Shown piece after piece: positions 33,972-44,625 of a DNA stretch of 64,000 bases. Source of the stretch: CAVVJA01 sp963809815 (GTDB lineage: Bacteria; Actinomycetota; Actinomycetes; Mycobacteriales; Jatrophihabitantaceae). Under the pieces are notes generated by a model, which saw only the letters and a program-made list of their open reading frames with translations, had not been told where the DNA came from and ran no database searches. The stretch is from positions 1 through 64,000 of the forward strand of contig CAWELM010000024.1 of assembly GCA_963809815.1 (NCBI GenBank), written 5' to 3'. The stretch's first letter is position 1; each line of letters begins with the position of its first letter. Both the position numbers and the translations under genes were made by a program.

Positions 33972-34550
33972 TCAGCCGAGCGTGTCTGACTCCACGTTGC
34001 CATCGGTGTGGATGCGCAGTAGTTGGTTGGCGAACCGCTGCGCTGCCGGGCTCGTCTCGCCTGGCGAAGGCAGGATCAGGTAGATGTGCCTTTCCAGATG
34101 TACGCCTGCAACCGCGATGAGTCGCAGCACGCTGTCCGGCGCGGTCAGCACCGGGTACTGCAGGCCGACCGGAGCGAACCCGATGTCGACGCCGGCGCTG
34201 ACCACCTCGAGGAACAGTTCCCAGTCGCCGACCTCACAGGCGATTCGGCGAGGTATGCCTTCGCCGGCGAATCCGGCGTCACTCAACAGCCGAGCCGTCC
34301 ATCCTGCGGATACCTCGACGAACCGCTCGTTGGCGAGTTGCGTCAGGTTGACCTCCGCCTGCTCGGCCAGGCGGTGATCAGAACGGCAGACGAGGTGCAA
34401 AGGCTCGCGCGCCAGGTGAGTCATCCGGACGCCCCGAACTTGATTGACCGCGGGTCCGATCAAACAGTCGCCGACTATGCGAGTCCTTCCCTCCGCCTGT
34501 GATCGTCGACACGGCGAGGCACCGCCAAGCAACGGTACGGATCGCTGCAC
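33972..34550 (-). pseudogene. LysR-family regulator, effector domain only
   Basis: The frame carries a LysR substrate-binding domain: LAREPLHLVCRSDHRLAEQ, LANERFVEVSAGW and VSAGVDIGFAP. The N-terminal winged HTH and the first lobe are missing; upstream to 34800 I find no matching frame. Without DNA binding it cannot act as a regulator, so I treat it as a truncated gene. Confidence 0.65.
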
Positions 34551-35130
34551 GCAGATAGGACATCCTCAGCCATGCCCGGTATCGACGGTTCGATCTGCGC
34601 TACGGGCTGATCACGCGCTGCGCTGGGCGGCGTCCTGGGCATCCGCGCCATCAGCGGGCACCCCACGGTGTCGTCCGCTGTACCGTTCGCCCCGCTGTCG
34701 TCGCGCTTGCCGGGCAGCGGCGACGGTTTCTCGCCATCCCTCCAAACCGTCCCTGACGATAGCCGTGGGCTCGTTCTCACCGCTGGTTGTCATCGTCTGA
34801 CCACCCCGTGTCAAGGGCCTGACGGGCTCCGCTGAAGGCTCAGCGGGCGACGGGCCGACTGCACTATACGCAGCCGATGCACCATAAGCGCCACCGTTGC
34901 GTCGTGGGTGATTTCGCTGCCACGCAGGGTGATTCTCGCGTCTAGGCTGGGTGATTTATCGGCCACGTTGCGCTTAGGAGCCATGTCATCAACACGGGGG
35001 CGCAGCTCTGTTGGTGGGTGCGCATCCCAGCCCGGGCCGACCAGCGTTAGGACACGAAGAGACACCCCAGCGCCGGGCTTAGGCGTCTCCTTTGAGGCGA
35101 ACGAGGCTGAACAGCGACCGGGAGGCGTGG

Positions 35131-36186
35131 TCACCGCCGCTCGGTCTCATGGCTTGCATCGGCCGAGCCGCTGGGGTCGTCCGCGGGCCGGCTGCCGCCC
35201 TCCATCCGCACCTCGATCCGCTCGGTGGGAAGCCGTTCCTGTTCAGTCGCCAGGCGCGTCAGTACCCGGACGTCGGCGGGGGTCGGGCGTGAGATGTCGA
35301 GTGCCCGGGGCCACAATCTGGCGTGCCGTACGACCGCCGCCTCCGCGGAGTACAGCAGCACCTCGCTCACCAGGTACAGCAGGGCGAAGCTGCCGACGAC
35401 CGTGGCGAAGCTGCCATAGACTGCGCCCGATCGGGACACCAGGACCGCGAGCAGCCGGGTACCAATTGCGAGCACCGCCGCTACCGTGACGGCCCCTATC
35501 GCGGCCGCCGGCCACGACGTCCGCAGCGAGACCGGTCGTGCGATCAGCACTTTCGCGGCGAGCGCCAGGACCACGAAGACGACGACTGCCGTCCCGACCG
35601 CCGCGGCCAGCTGCTGCAATCCGTTGACATTTGGCAGGGCCCCCGACGCTACCGTCAACGTCGCCGCCGCCACGCCTCCGACCAATACGACGACCAGCAT
35701 CAGCAGCACCCTCGCATAGCGCGGCACGAAACCGAACCTCGATCGCCTCGGTACGCCTGCGAGATGGTTGAGCGTCTCGTATGCCGAAAAGACCACACCG
35801 GTGCCTGCCGACAGCAAACCTATGAGTCCGAGGACGAACGGAAGGCCTGACGCGGGCATCGTCGTGACGGCGTGGTCGATGGTGGGCTGCAGCTCCGGCG
35901 GCACCAGAGCATCGATGAGCTGGGCACGCAAGGACGGATGGTCGACGAGGACCTTGGACAGCACCGACACGGCGACCAGCAATAGCGGAAAGATACTGAG
36001 GAAGCTGTAGTAGGTGATCAGCGCGGCCTGGCGGCCGCCGTCGTCATCGCTGTACTTCTTCACGACCGCGTAGGGAAAGCCAAGCAGGCTGTGCCTGCGC
36101 TGAGCGGCGTCGGCCCACGCCAGCAGCCGGGAGATCACCTCACGGGTCTGGGCCGGTCGCCGCGGCCGGAGCCAGTCAAATCTCAA
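35131..36186 (-). CDS. YihY/BrkB-family membrane protein
   Basis: 351 aa with six predicted membrane segments, e.g. AALITYYSFLSIFPLLLVAV and LPFVLGLIGLLSAGTGVVFS. The opening KYSDDDGGRQAALITYYSFLS is the family's signature. A charged cytoplasmic tail rich in Glu/Arg follows. The family is widespread, formerly annotated as RNase BN, and its true role is unsettled. ATG 36186 is the natural start. Upstream, 36187-36640 has no gene. Confidence 0.9.
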   Translation of the reverse strand: MRFDWLRPRRPAQTREVISRLLAWADAAQRRHSLLGFPYAVVKKYSDDDGGRQAALITYYSFLSIFPLLLVAVSVLSKVLVDHPSLRAQLIDALVPPELQPTIDHAVTTMPASGLPFVLGLIGLLSAGTGVVFSAYETLNHLAGVPRRSRFGFVPRYARVLLMLVVVLVGGVAAATLTVASGALPNVNGLQQLAAAVGTAVVVFVVLALAAKVLIARPVSLRTSWPAAAIGAVTVAAVLAIGTRLLAVLVSRSGAVYGSFATVVGSFALLYLVSEVLLYSAEAAVVRHARLWPRALDISRPTPADVRVLTRLATEQERLPTERIEVRMEGGSRPADDPSGSADASHETERR

Positions 36187-36640
36187 GGTCGACGCTCTGG
36201 CCGATCGAGGGTATGCGGCCGCCGATGATGCCCCGCTTCGCTATGGACACTTAACACCCCAACCTCCGCGTCCACGGGAGCCTATTATTGGACCGCTACA
36301 AGGGTGCTGGCTGTCGAAATTCCGGACGGTGTTGGCTCGGCGCTCCGGTGAACCGTCCATGCCTGCTAACTCGTTTCGAGCCAGTCATAGTGATCGATCT
36401 GCCTGCCCCGGCTAAGCCAGCAGAGATGTTCGATCGACGGCTCCGGCACGCAACCCCTGGGCTCGATTGAAGGTTCAAGGCGACTACGGGCCGAAGGTGT
36501 ATACGCGTCAAGGACGAACGATGGCCAGCGTGTCATCACGCAGGCCGGAGGCAGGTAGATGCACTGCGGTGATGGCCTATGCCGTTCGTACGGGTCAGTG
36601 CCAGGCGTCGTCGTTACCGGACGAGAGCGGTTCGCAAAGG
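36187..36640. other. Gene-free stretch
   Basis: About 450 bp between two minus-strand genes. I see no gene or structured element. Confidence 0.5.
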
Positions 36641-37252
36641 TCAGGTGGCTTGCGCAATGCGGGAGCGGACTGAGGAGATGGACTCGCCATTTTTCAGGCG
36701 GCTGGCGATGGTTTGGCCATCGACGCGAACGCGCACGTCCTGCGGCGTCAGCCCGTGCCGCTGACATTGCTCGATGATGTGTCGGTCATGGCGTCCCAAG
36801 CCCGCCGCTCGCCACTCTGCGGCCAGCGCGGACGCCGCCGCCTGCGCGGCCAGCTGGGACGCCAGCGCATCCTGCTCGTGGACGGTCGCGTTCGCGCGGT
36901 GCGAGCGGTCGTCGTCGGAGGAAGTGCCGCTGCCGGTTGCGCGGCCGGGATCACGACTTTGACCCTCCTGACCTGGATTGTCTTCGCGGTCGCGGCCTGG
37001 GAAGGCCGGGGGGATGGTGCGGTTCTCGGGCGTCGACGCCGTGGACTGCTGCGTGCCGACGGAGAAGATTGGGCTCCCGGCGGAACCTGCGAAGCCGCGC
37101 TGGGTGGTCCTGAGATGCGTACGTATCTGGCTGGCCAGCTCGTCGGTCAGCGTGGACCGGGCACTCACCCAGCCGTCGAGCTCGGCCGATGCCCGCAGTA
37201 TCACCTCGGCGGATACACCCAGCTCGCCCGCCAACCTGTGCACATCGATCAC
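36641..37252 (-). CDS. Hypothetical protein with IF-2-N-like domain
   Basis: About 203 aa from GTG 37252. The N-terminal VIDVHRLAGELGVSAEVILR resembles the small helical domain that opens bacterial IF-2 (VHELAKELGVS-type). A Ser/Gly/Asp-rich linker follows. The C-terminal block (EWRAAGLGRHDRHIIEQCQR and VRVRVDGQTIASRLKNGES) is unrecognised. The start is set by the N-terminal motif; the frame is open to 37501. The function is unknown. Confidence 0.5.
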   Translation of the reverse strand: MIDVHRLAGELGVSAEVILRASAELDGWVSARSTLTDELASQIRTHLRTTQRGFAGSAGSPIFSVGTQQSTASTPENRTIPPAFPGRDREDNPGQEGQSRDPGRATGSGTSSDDDRSHRANATVHEQDALASQLAAQAAASALAAEWRAAGLGRHDRHIIEQCQRHGLTPQDVRVRVDGQTIASRLKNGESISSVRSRIAQAT

Positions 37253-38196
37253 GTTTGCTGCTCTTTCTCGAAGCGTTGTCGCCTCAACCGTTACTGCATG
37301 CCGAAGCACGCAGCGCCCCGGGGCGGTCCGATCGTCGCGCTCCTTGCTACGGTTCACCATCGCACGCGGCGGAAATCCCGTACACGGATGGTTGCTCAGC
37401 GGCGTCGGCCGGAAGGCAAGGCCAACTGTACGCGGACGCACCGCTGGACCGCACGGCCATGCGCTCCGGGGTGCAGTCCACCGACACTGCCCGCAGTCCA
37501 CCGAGCCTCGCCGGCGAGCTGGAGTTGGACAGCATTCGAGGGTTGTGCGTGACCGTCACGTGTGCACCGGCAGTGGATTTTCGGCGCCGGCCAGCGATTC
37601 CTAACCGGATCCTTCACTGTGCAGGTAGTCGTTGGTTTCCGACCGGCGAGCGGGAACGGAAGGGGCCCAGGGACTGGCCGCCGCGTTAGCGCAAGGGAGA
37701 TCTCGGTTGAGGCGCCATGAAACGCTGCCAACGGCCGGCCATGACAAGACGAACGCTCGCCGGGCTGGCCATCGATGTCGACCCGCTTATCGCCGGGGCC
37801 ATCGAAGAACGCAGCGAAGAGGAAGGTGTACGACCTGTCCCCGTCGCGTCCCGCGGTTAGCGCGACGGCGGTCGTCGGCGGGGTTCCGCGTGCCGCGCCT
37901 CCTTATTCTATAAGGTGATTCTCGTACATGAAGATCGTCGGAGTCGCTACCGCGGTGCCATGCGTGCCATTGCGTCATCTGTGACTGTCCGCCGCCATCT
38001 GCGCACCCGGACCGTTGTGGATCCGGCGCGCCTGCGGACGCGCCCGGACTCATCTGGACGTCCAATCCGGAATTGTGCATACGCAGGACGCTTCCGGTGA
38101 TGGTCCAAGCGCGACAAGTAGCCGCAGGGCCACGGATCCGAGTCCCTGTGTACGCGGTCACCAGCTTCGCCGGTCGTGTCATGCGAACGCCTTCGA
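37253..38196. other. Gene-poor stretch
   Basis: About 940 bp with only short overlapping frames of poor composition. A 39-codon frame from ATG 37741 is not supported. Nothing assignable. Confidence 0.5.
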
Positions 38197-39000
38197 CTAT
38201 TGGGCATCCAGGGCGCGGTCGAGGTTGAAGGCCGCGCTGATGAGGGCCAGATGGGTGAAGGCCTGGGGAAGTTGCCAGAGCCTCTCCGAGCATGGAGGTT
38301 TCCTCGGCGAAGAGCCCCAGGTGGTTCGCGTAGCCGAGCATGCTCTCGAACATGATCCTGGCCTCGTCCAAGCGGGACGCGTCGACCCTTCCGGCACGCG
38401 TAAGAGCGTCCACGAGCCAGAACGTGCACCGCTATTCGTGTCGGGCTCGCCGAGCACAAAGGACGCCTCTTCGCCTTCCTCCAAACTGAAGTCGGCCGCT
38501 GCTGCGCCACCCTCTATCTGTAGAGGTACGTCGCTCCCCAATGCGAGATCCAGAAGGGGCGACCGAAAGACGACCCCTCCGTCGGCCGCCTCGAGGCGGT
38601 GTACCGCCGGGCGAAATCGAAAGCGGGAGCGCACCGCACGCGCAGCGTCATGGTGCCGTGGATGCCTCGCACCTGGCGGACCAAGCGCCGCCGATGCCGT
38701 TCGGGCCTCGCACCGACTGGCATGTAGTTCGGTGACCTCGGCCACCCCGGAGCGGGAAAGAAACCGGGTCACCAGCACGTTGCTGTCGGGCCAGTACCGC
38801 TGCGTCGAGCGGTAGTGCTCCGTCGTGGGAGCGACCTGGAACTGTCCTCCCTTGTCGCTATCGAGGAGGGCGGCAAAGACGCTGGGCGAGTCGAAGTGCG
38901 GGAAGCACAACCAGTCGATCGACCCCGTCGTCCCAACTAGGGCTGCGGTCCGCATATCGCCGATGACGCCATAGCTTTCGATCGGTTGGTATGCCAGAAC
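38197..39000 (-). pseudogene. GH15 (glucoamylase/trehalase-like) pseudogene with internal deletion
   Basis: The start of the family is visible on the minus strand: AYQPIESYGVIGDMRTAALV, then GSIDWLCFPHFDSPSVFAALL. So is the very end: LGYANHLGLFAEET and QAFTHLALISAAFNLDRALD. These parts lie within 800 bp and in different frames, whereas the enzyme is normally about 600 aa. The (alpha/alpha)6 catalytic barrel is mostly missing. An inactive remnant. Confidence 0.8.
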
Positions 39001-39133
39001 GCCCCTTCTCTCGCGATATCTTCCTGATGGCGGAGTGCGCCGGACCCGACCGAACCGGGTTGCCGCGCCGCCTCGTGCAGCCCGTCAACTGAGACAGGCG
39101 GGTGGACCTAATTTGGGTCGGCTTCCGCGGTGC

Positions 39134-40678
39134 TCATGCCCGCTCCGGTCGGGTGCCGCTGTATGGGTTGAGTTCGGCTGACGGCTGGAGGCTTCTTTCC
39201 GAGGTCGCCTTCGCCGGACCGGCGAGTGGGCCTGGGCGCAGCAGGAGGGCGGCGATGGCGGCCCCGCCGGCCGTGATCGCGCACGTCCACCAGAACGCTA
39301 CGTCGTAGCCGTGCGCGAGAGCCGCGTTGTTCAGCGCCGCGCGGGTAATGAACCGTGTCGAGGATTCATGCGTCACGAGGTATGAGGCGACTGCGGTGGC
39401 AAAGATCGTGTTCAGCAGCGATGTGCCGATGGAGGCGCCGAGTTGTTGGCTGACGGTGACTGTCGCCGATGCGACTCCGGCATCCTGTGGAGCCACACCG
39501 TAGGTACCGGTGTTGATCGCTGGTGCAATCACCATGCCGAGACCGAATCCGGCCAGGATGAGCGGGCCGAGTACGCCGTCGGCGTAGCCGGTGTGCGGGC
39601 CGAGCTGGGCGAGCCAGGCCATCGCCCCCGCTGCGACCAGTAGCCCTATGGTCACCACCGGTCGGGGTCCCACTCTCGGCATCAGGACAATGGTGGAGAG
39701 GTTGGCTGCGACCGCCAAACACACCGAGACTGGCAAGAACGCGAAGCCGGTCACGATCGGCGAGTAGTTCAGTGTCTGCTGCAGGTAATAGGTCAGGAAG
39801 AGGAGGGTCGCGAACAGACTCAGCGAGGCGATGAATATCGAGACGTAGGCTCCGCTGCGGTTGCGATTCAGCACCACCCGCGGCGGCAGAAGCGGATGAG
39901 CGGTGCGCCCGATCCAGACGGCGAAAGCTACGAGTAGTGCCGCTCCAGCGAGGAGAAATCCCCACGTGGGCGGCGTATGCCAGCTGTGTGTTGCCGCGTT
40001 CGAGAAGCCGAAGACGAGGCAGAACATCCCCACCGATGCTAAAAGCACACCAGGAATGTCCAGCTGAAACCTGGTCGGCGATGTCTGCCGATCGAGCAGA
40101 ACGATCCCACCGACGAATGCCACGCCGGCGAAGACGAGGTTGACGTAGAGCGTCCAACGCCACGACAGGTACTCGGTCAGGGCGCCGCCGAGTAGCAGGC
40201 CGACCGCACCGCCTGCGGTGGCGATGGCGCCGTAGACGCCAAACGCCTTAGCCCGGTCCTTCGGATTGGTGAACGTGGTCGTCAGAATCGCAAGCGCCGA
40301 AGGCACCAACACCGCGGCGAAGGCACCTTGGCAGGCTCGCGCCGTCACCAGCATGGCGAAGTTGACGGATGCGCCGCCCACAGCTGAGACGCCAGCGAAG
40401 CCGAGTAGACCCACGAGAAACGTCGTCCTGCGGCCAAGCAGATCGGCCAGCTTCCCCCCGACCAACAGAAGACTGCCGAACGCCAAGCTGTACGCCGTGA
40501 CCACCCACTGCCGATCTGCGGTCGTGAAGTGCAACGCGCGCTGCGCCGACGGCAAGGCGATGTTCATCACCGTCAGGTCAAGCACGACCATGAGTTGCGC
40601 GATACCGATCACCCCGAGGGCGAGCCAGCGCCGGCGCCCCGTGGATAAGGCTTTGGCGGCACCCTCAATTGCGCTCAT
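39134..40678 (-). CDS. DHA2-family MFS drug exporter
   Basis: 514 aa with 14 hydrophobic segments. The motif DLTVMNIALPSAQRAL in helix 1, GGKLADLLGRRTTFLVGL after helix 2 (motif A) and AGGAVGLLLGGALTEYLSWR (motif C) identify a proton-driven drug:H+ antiporter of the EmrB/QacA type. An AGAGG site precedes ATG 40678, which overlaps a TGA of a doubtful short upstream frame. No regulator is adjacent, so control is unknown. Confidence 0.92.
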   Translation of the reverse strand: MSAIEGAAKALSTGRRRWLALGVIGIAQLMVVLDLTVMNIALPSAQRALHFTTADRQWVVTAYSLAFGSLLLVGGKLADLLGRRTTFLVGLLGFAGVSAVGGASVNFAMLVTARACQGAFAAVLVPSALAILTTTFTNPKDRAKAFGVYGAIATAGGAVGLLLGGALTEYLSWRWTLYVNLVFAGVAFVGGIVLLDRQTSPTRFQLDIPGVLLASVGMFCLVFGFSNAATHSWHTPPTWGFLLAGAALLVAFAVWIGRTAHPLLPPRVVLNRNRSGAYVSIFIASLSLFATLLFLTYYLQQTLNYSPIVTGFAFLPVSVCLAVAANLSTIVLMPRVGPRPVVTIGLLVAAGAMAWLAQLGPHTGYADGVLGPLILAGFGLGMVIAPAINTGTYGVAPQDAGVASATVTVSQQLGASIGTSLLNTIFATAVASYLVTHESSTRFITRAALNNAALAHGYDVAFWWTCAITAGGAAIAALLLRPGPLAGPAKATSERSLQPSAELNPYSGTRPERA

Positions 40679-41185
40679 CAGTTACCTCTGCGACGAAGTG
40701 GCTGGCTCGTCCAGACACGGAGCGGATGTGAGGAGCGCGAAGACACACCGGCGTGATCGGCGGCACCGACGACGCGCGAGAGTGCTGCATCGGTTCCATG
40801 GGACAGATCGTGGCCCCGCGAGAACACGATCGAATCCAGGAAGTCCTTAGTCCGAAGATTAACGACCTTGACGCCTACCAGCGGCCATCGGCCAGCGATC
40901 ATTACCCAGCAAGGAACATTTGATTCGGAGCGTCCGCAAGTACCGCTCCGGCGTAATTTGATGCCGGCGCCGTGTTCGGTGTCTTGGTCATTGCCGACAC
41001 CATCGTCCTGAGGTAAGCCAACCGAGCACGGCGACCCAGGGTGGGGTCGCAGCGGTACATCTCGGCGCTCAACTTGCCGCGGTCAGGACAGTCGATAGCC
41101 CGAGGGTGACAGTAGGTATGAGACGTGCAGCCGACCGGGAAGCTTTCCGGAGGTGCGTGCACAGTCCGAGCGTTGCGTGTGCGGG

Positions 41186-41566
41186 TTAGCTGCTGACGAG
41201 TTGATGCGCCCGCTGGTCGGACACCCCGAGCACTTCCCCGATGTCACGGACCGGTACACCCTCGCCGGCCAGGTCATGGGCTAACGCGGACGCGTGACCG
41301 ACGGCTTGGGCCTCGAGCTGCTCCGCTTGCTCGCGTGCCGCCCGAACCTGCCGGGCGCGTCCGAGGATGCCGACCCCGTCGACGACCAGACTTGCCAGGT
41401 GCACCTCGACCGTGCTGAGCGGAACGTCGAGCGTGACGGCGACATGTTCCTTGGCCTTGGTGGTCACGTCATTGATTGTCGGTGCCTGGGTCGACCCGTC
41501 GACGGCTGGAACGGAGATCGTCCACCAGTCGCCGTTGCGGGTGACGTGCGCTTCGTATGTGCTCAT
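41186..41566 (-). CDS. HicB-like antitoxin/regulator, orphan
   Basis: 126 aa. The N-terminal half (YEAHVTRNGDWWTISVPAVD, then TINDVTTKAKEHVAVTLDVP) is the HicB RNase-H-like fold. The C-terminal DLAGEGVPVRDIGEVLGVSD with QRAHQLV is a short HTH. No HicA toxin lies on either side, so this is an orphan or stand-alone regulator. The start is ATG 41566 with a GAGGG site. Confidence 0.75.
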   Translation of the reverse strand: MSTYEAHVTRNGDWWTISVPAVDGSTQAPTINDVTTKAKEHVAVTLDVPLSTVEVHLASLVVDGVGILGRARQVRAAREQAEQLEAQAVGHASALAHDLAGEGVPVRDIGEVLGVSDQRAHQLVSS

Positions 41567-41859
41567 CCCTCAGCCTCTTCTTCCGCATTGGCACCCCTGG
41601 AACGCGGTGATTGCGGACCAGTGCCGGCGATGTCTCCACGCTGCCTGGCCCTGCCCTAGGTGAGCGCGGCCAAGGAGCGCCCCTTAAGAACCGTTACCCG
41701 GATGTTGCGATGCTCAAACGAACCCAGCAGGCGGCCGCACCCCATCTCCTGGGCGAGGACATCACTCGCGGTCCACACCTGTGGCAGCGTTCCGGAACCA
41801 GGGGCAGCCGCCGCCAAAGAGCAGGAGAGCTCAGGTGCTGTCAGTTCTCGTGGAAAACC

Positions 41860-41990
41860 GTGCAGAAGTCCACAGCGGCTGCCTGGGTGATGGTGATGAT
41901 CAGGACGGCCGGCCTGGTGTCGTCATTTCACGCTGTTCTAAGACAAGATCACCAGTGCGATTAGCGACGCAATTGAGCCCGTGACGGGTA
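41860..41990 (+). pseudogene. Decayed copy of the pilin-like gene at 47926
   Basis: DNA from about 41872 to 41990 matches 48005-48130 closely, including the stretch GACAAGATCACCAGTGCGAT. The protein reads WVMVMIRTAGLV and then loses frame where the intact copy has MTAGLVVVIFALFRDK. The N-terminal third is missing. Confidence 0.7.
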
Positions 41991-42138
41991 GGACGGGCGG
42001 GTGCTCTCCGCTGGCCCCTGCGCCCCCGGGCACGGGGGGAGCTCCATACGCAGGCGGCCCGCCCCATCCCTCCGTGGGGCGGGACGCTCTCCTTGCCGCC
42101 GCGGCGCATCGTCAGATGCGTCGAGCGGCGGCGTCGGT

Positions 42139-42420
42139 TCAGGCGGTTGCGGGATGGTGCGCGATACGTCGGTGGCTGCGGTAGACGTGCCAGAGTTCGG
42201 TGGCGAGCACCGCGACTGCGGCCGAGCCGACGGCGATAAGCACAACCGTCCATGGGGCTAGGCCGCTGGAGGTCACGTGGGGGATGACCGGCGGCGGCGT
42301 CGCGGGGGCGAAGCCGTTGTCGGCGTTGGGTGCCGGGCGCGCGGATGCCGAGGCGACGGTGTACAGCATCGTCGCGACGAGTGCGACGACGATCAGGATG
42401 GTGTTGCGCAGGTGGGTCAT
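42139..42420 (-). CDS. Small exported or membrane protein
   Basis: 93 aa from ATG 42420 with an AGGAGA site. It has a signal-type N terminus (LRNTILIVVALVATMLYTVA SASA), a Pro/Ala-rich linker and a second hydrophobic segment (PWTVVLIAVGSAAVAVLATE) with a basic His-rich tail. No family is recognised. It is divergent from the LuxR-type regulator at 42585 with a 164-bp shared upstream region, so that protein may control it. Confidence 0.55.
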   Translation of the reverse strand: MTHLRNTILIVVALVATMLYTVASASARPAPNADNGFAPATPPPVIPHVTSSGLAPWTVVLIAVGSAAVAVLATELWHVYRSHRRIAHHPATA

Positions 42421-42584
42421 TGCTGTCTCCTGGCGGGATCGGTCCAACGGGCCGGGGCGGCTCCTTGCTGCTCGATGTTGACTGTGCGTGCGGATACGCC
42501 TGCCCGTCGATAAGACGAATTTCGTATGTCGGTGAAGTCCGGGCGCGCCGTACCCTGGGCACACCCTAGGAAAGGCCGTTCGCT

Positions 42585-43331
42585 ATGACGGCTATGACGA
42601 TCAGGGCGCGAGACGTGCGCACCCTGCTGCAGCTATCCGATCCTTTGCACCGCAGTGAGCCGGTCGAGTCGGTGTGGGAATCCGCACTGTCCACGATCAA
42701 GGCACTCGTGCCGTGCGACGCGGTCAGCTTCCCGATCCAGGACATCGCCCACCGAGGGTGCGTAAGCCGAGAATTCACCGATAAGTACGAAACTTACCTC
42801 GACCCCGCCGACAACCCGGCCTACTGGAACCTGTTCTGGTCGGCTCATTGCAGCTACCCACAACGATCCGGCGACTACATCACTGTCACGAGACCGACTG
42901 ACTTCGAATCCACGCGGCAGATCTTGAACGGCCCGACCGGCGAGTTCCTTCGGGTGAATGCCATGCGTCACGAGGTGATCGTCCCGATGCCGCCGCTCAA
43001 CGCAATGGACTATCAAATCATGCTGTGGCGCGTCGATGGGAGCGACTTCTCCGAGCGCGACAGGCTGCTGCTGTCGATGGTTCGACCGCACCTCGTCGCG
43101 ATCCGCGACGCCACGTTCAAACGTGACGCGGAGCCCCCGCCGCTGACCCGCCGGCAAGGTCAGCTACTTAGCCTCGTCGCAGCCGGTCTGACCAACCGGC
43201 AGATCGCCCGCCAGCTCGGCGTATCGGAGCACACCGTACGCAAGCACGTCGAGAACATATTCGAACGCCTCCAGGTGAACAGCCGCACCGCTGCGGTGAC
43301 GCGCGCTTTCCCTGGCAATCCCGCCACCTGA
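42585..43331 (+). CDS. LuxR-type regulator with sensory N-terminal domain
   Basis: 248 aa. The N-terminal 180 residues (WESALSTIKALVPCDAVSFP and so on) look like a GAF-type or autoinducer-like sensing module. The C-terminal HTH is clear: LTRRQGQLLSLVAAGLTNRQ, then IARQLGVSEHTVRKHVENIF. It has no phospho-acceptor domain. ATG 42585 with an AGGAAAGG site; ATG 42594 is possible. It is divergent from the small membrane gene. Confidence 0.85.
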   Translation: MTAMTIRARDVRTLLQLSDPLHRSEPVESVWESALSTIKALVPCDAVSFPIQDIAHRGCVSREFTDKYETYLDPADNPAYWNLFWSAHCSYPQRSGDYITVTRPTDFESTRQILNGPTGEFLRVNAMRHEVIVPMPPLNAMDYQIMLWRVDGSDFSERDRLLLSMVRPHLVAIRDATFKRDAEPPPLTRRQGQLLSLVAAGLTNRQIARQLGVSEHTVRKHVENIFERLQVNSRTAAVTRAFPGNPAT

Positions 43332-43599
43332 TCCCCTCGATACCCAAACTGCCGCGGATCGTAAGGCGGCGAGGCACAGCCTGATTGCTCCTCACGCCTC
43401 CGTCCGCACTCCGGCCTGACATGACGTTTCTCCGGCTGCGGCCGGTACCGCTAGAGCTTCAAACACGGGATCACTGTGGCCATCTGCTAGATCGACTGGA
43501 TGTGACAGGCCCCGTCATGTGGCGGTGTTCCCTTCCCCGGGGTCGATGGTGCCAGCGGCGATGGCCAGGACAGCGTGGACGAGCGCGATCTGGGGGTGG

Positions 43600-43848
43600 C
43601 ATCACGGTCCGCAATGCCTCGAGTCCGGACGTCACGCGCTGCAAGAGCAGATCTGGGTCATCGCGCATGGCCGTTAGCGCGGCGATTATCCGCCCACGGT
43701 CGCCTGCGACTCCCGCGCCGAACATGTCGCAGGCGAAGACGATGTAGCCGAGGGCCGCGTAGCGCGTGGCTTGCGTACGAGCATGCTCGTCCAGGCCGGC
43801 GCCGCCGTGCACGAGCAGCACAGCAGGGGCCGGTTGCTCGGGGACTGG
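43600..43848 (-). pseudogene. Dienelactone hydrolase-like N-terminal fragment
   Basis: VPEQPAPAVLLVHGGAGLDE, YAALGYIVFACDMFGAGVAG and ALTAMRDDPDLLLQRVTSGL EALR match the first 80 residues of dienelactone-hydrolase-family proteins. The frame then fails before the nucleophile elbow. It is fused in register to the broken end of the serine-hydrolase copy at about 43848. Confidence 0.65.
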
Positions 43849-44602
43849 AAACCCTGCGGGTCGATCGGCCACGCGAACGCAGCTCGCTGATACTCGGGCA
43901 GGTGTGCCTCATCGGCGGGTGGCTCGATACCCGGTCGGGTCACGATGCCCAGCGGATTGAACAGTTTGGCCCGGGCGTAGGCCAACACCGATCGTCCGGG
44001 CCTGCACCAGGATCCGGGTCAGCGGAACGTCGCCATAGTCGGAGTAGCGGAAGTCGTGGAACGGGGCGTAGTCCTGATGCTTCAAGATGAAGCGCACCCA
44101 GTCCGGTGACGCCGCCAGTTCTCCCAGCTGAATGTTCCAGGTATCGGTGAAGCCCGCTGTGTGGGTGAGCAGCTGCCTCAGCGTGACCCGGGCGACGCTC
44201 GGGGTCATCTCCGCCGTGTAACGCGGAAGCATCTGAGACAGCCGTTCGTCCAGGCGCAACCGACCCTCGCTGATCGCGATCCCCACCAACGTCGAAGTCA
44301 CACTCTTGGTCACCGAGTAGCTCGATCGCGATTCGGCCGCGGACGATGAGTAGTAGCGCTCGAACCGGGGCCGACCGTTCGACGTCCACGATGATGGCGC
44401 GAACATTGCCGGTCGTGGTGTAGGAGTTCATGACCTCCGCGATCGCGGCCTCTAACGGGTCCGCTGCGGTACTGGACCGAGAAGGCATCGCGGTGCTCGA
44501 CCGAGACGGCGCCGAGGTGGGTTGAGACTTCGAGCACGCCACCAGTAGCGCGGCGCAGATCACCGCGCTCACAGCGAGCCGGCCGGCCCGAGAGTTGATC
44601 AA
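43849..44602 (-). pseudogene. Serine-hydrolase lipoprotein, decayed second copy
   Basis: The equivalent of TTG 48650 lies at 44602. The copy follows the intact paralogue through the lipobox (LLVACSKSQPTSAPSRSS), the nucleophile region (SYSVTKSVTSTLVGIAISEG) and as far as AFAWPIDPQGFQ, but in three different frames. The last about 130 residues of the intact protein are missing, replaced by the dienelactone-hydrolase fragment. Confidence 0.85.
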
Positions 44603-44625
44603 AAACCGCCGCGGCCCCAACCGTC

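Noticed and set aside
37741..37860. 39-codon frame with a plausible acidic sequence
   Set aside because: No ribosome site, no family and no context in a gene-poor stretch.
40678..40902. 74-codon frame directly upstream of the MFS exporter, overlapping its ATG by one base
   Set aside because: No recognisable motif or ribosome site, and odd composition; the overlap alone is weak evidence.
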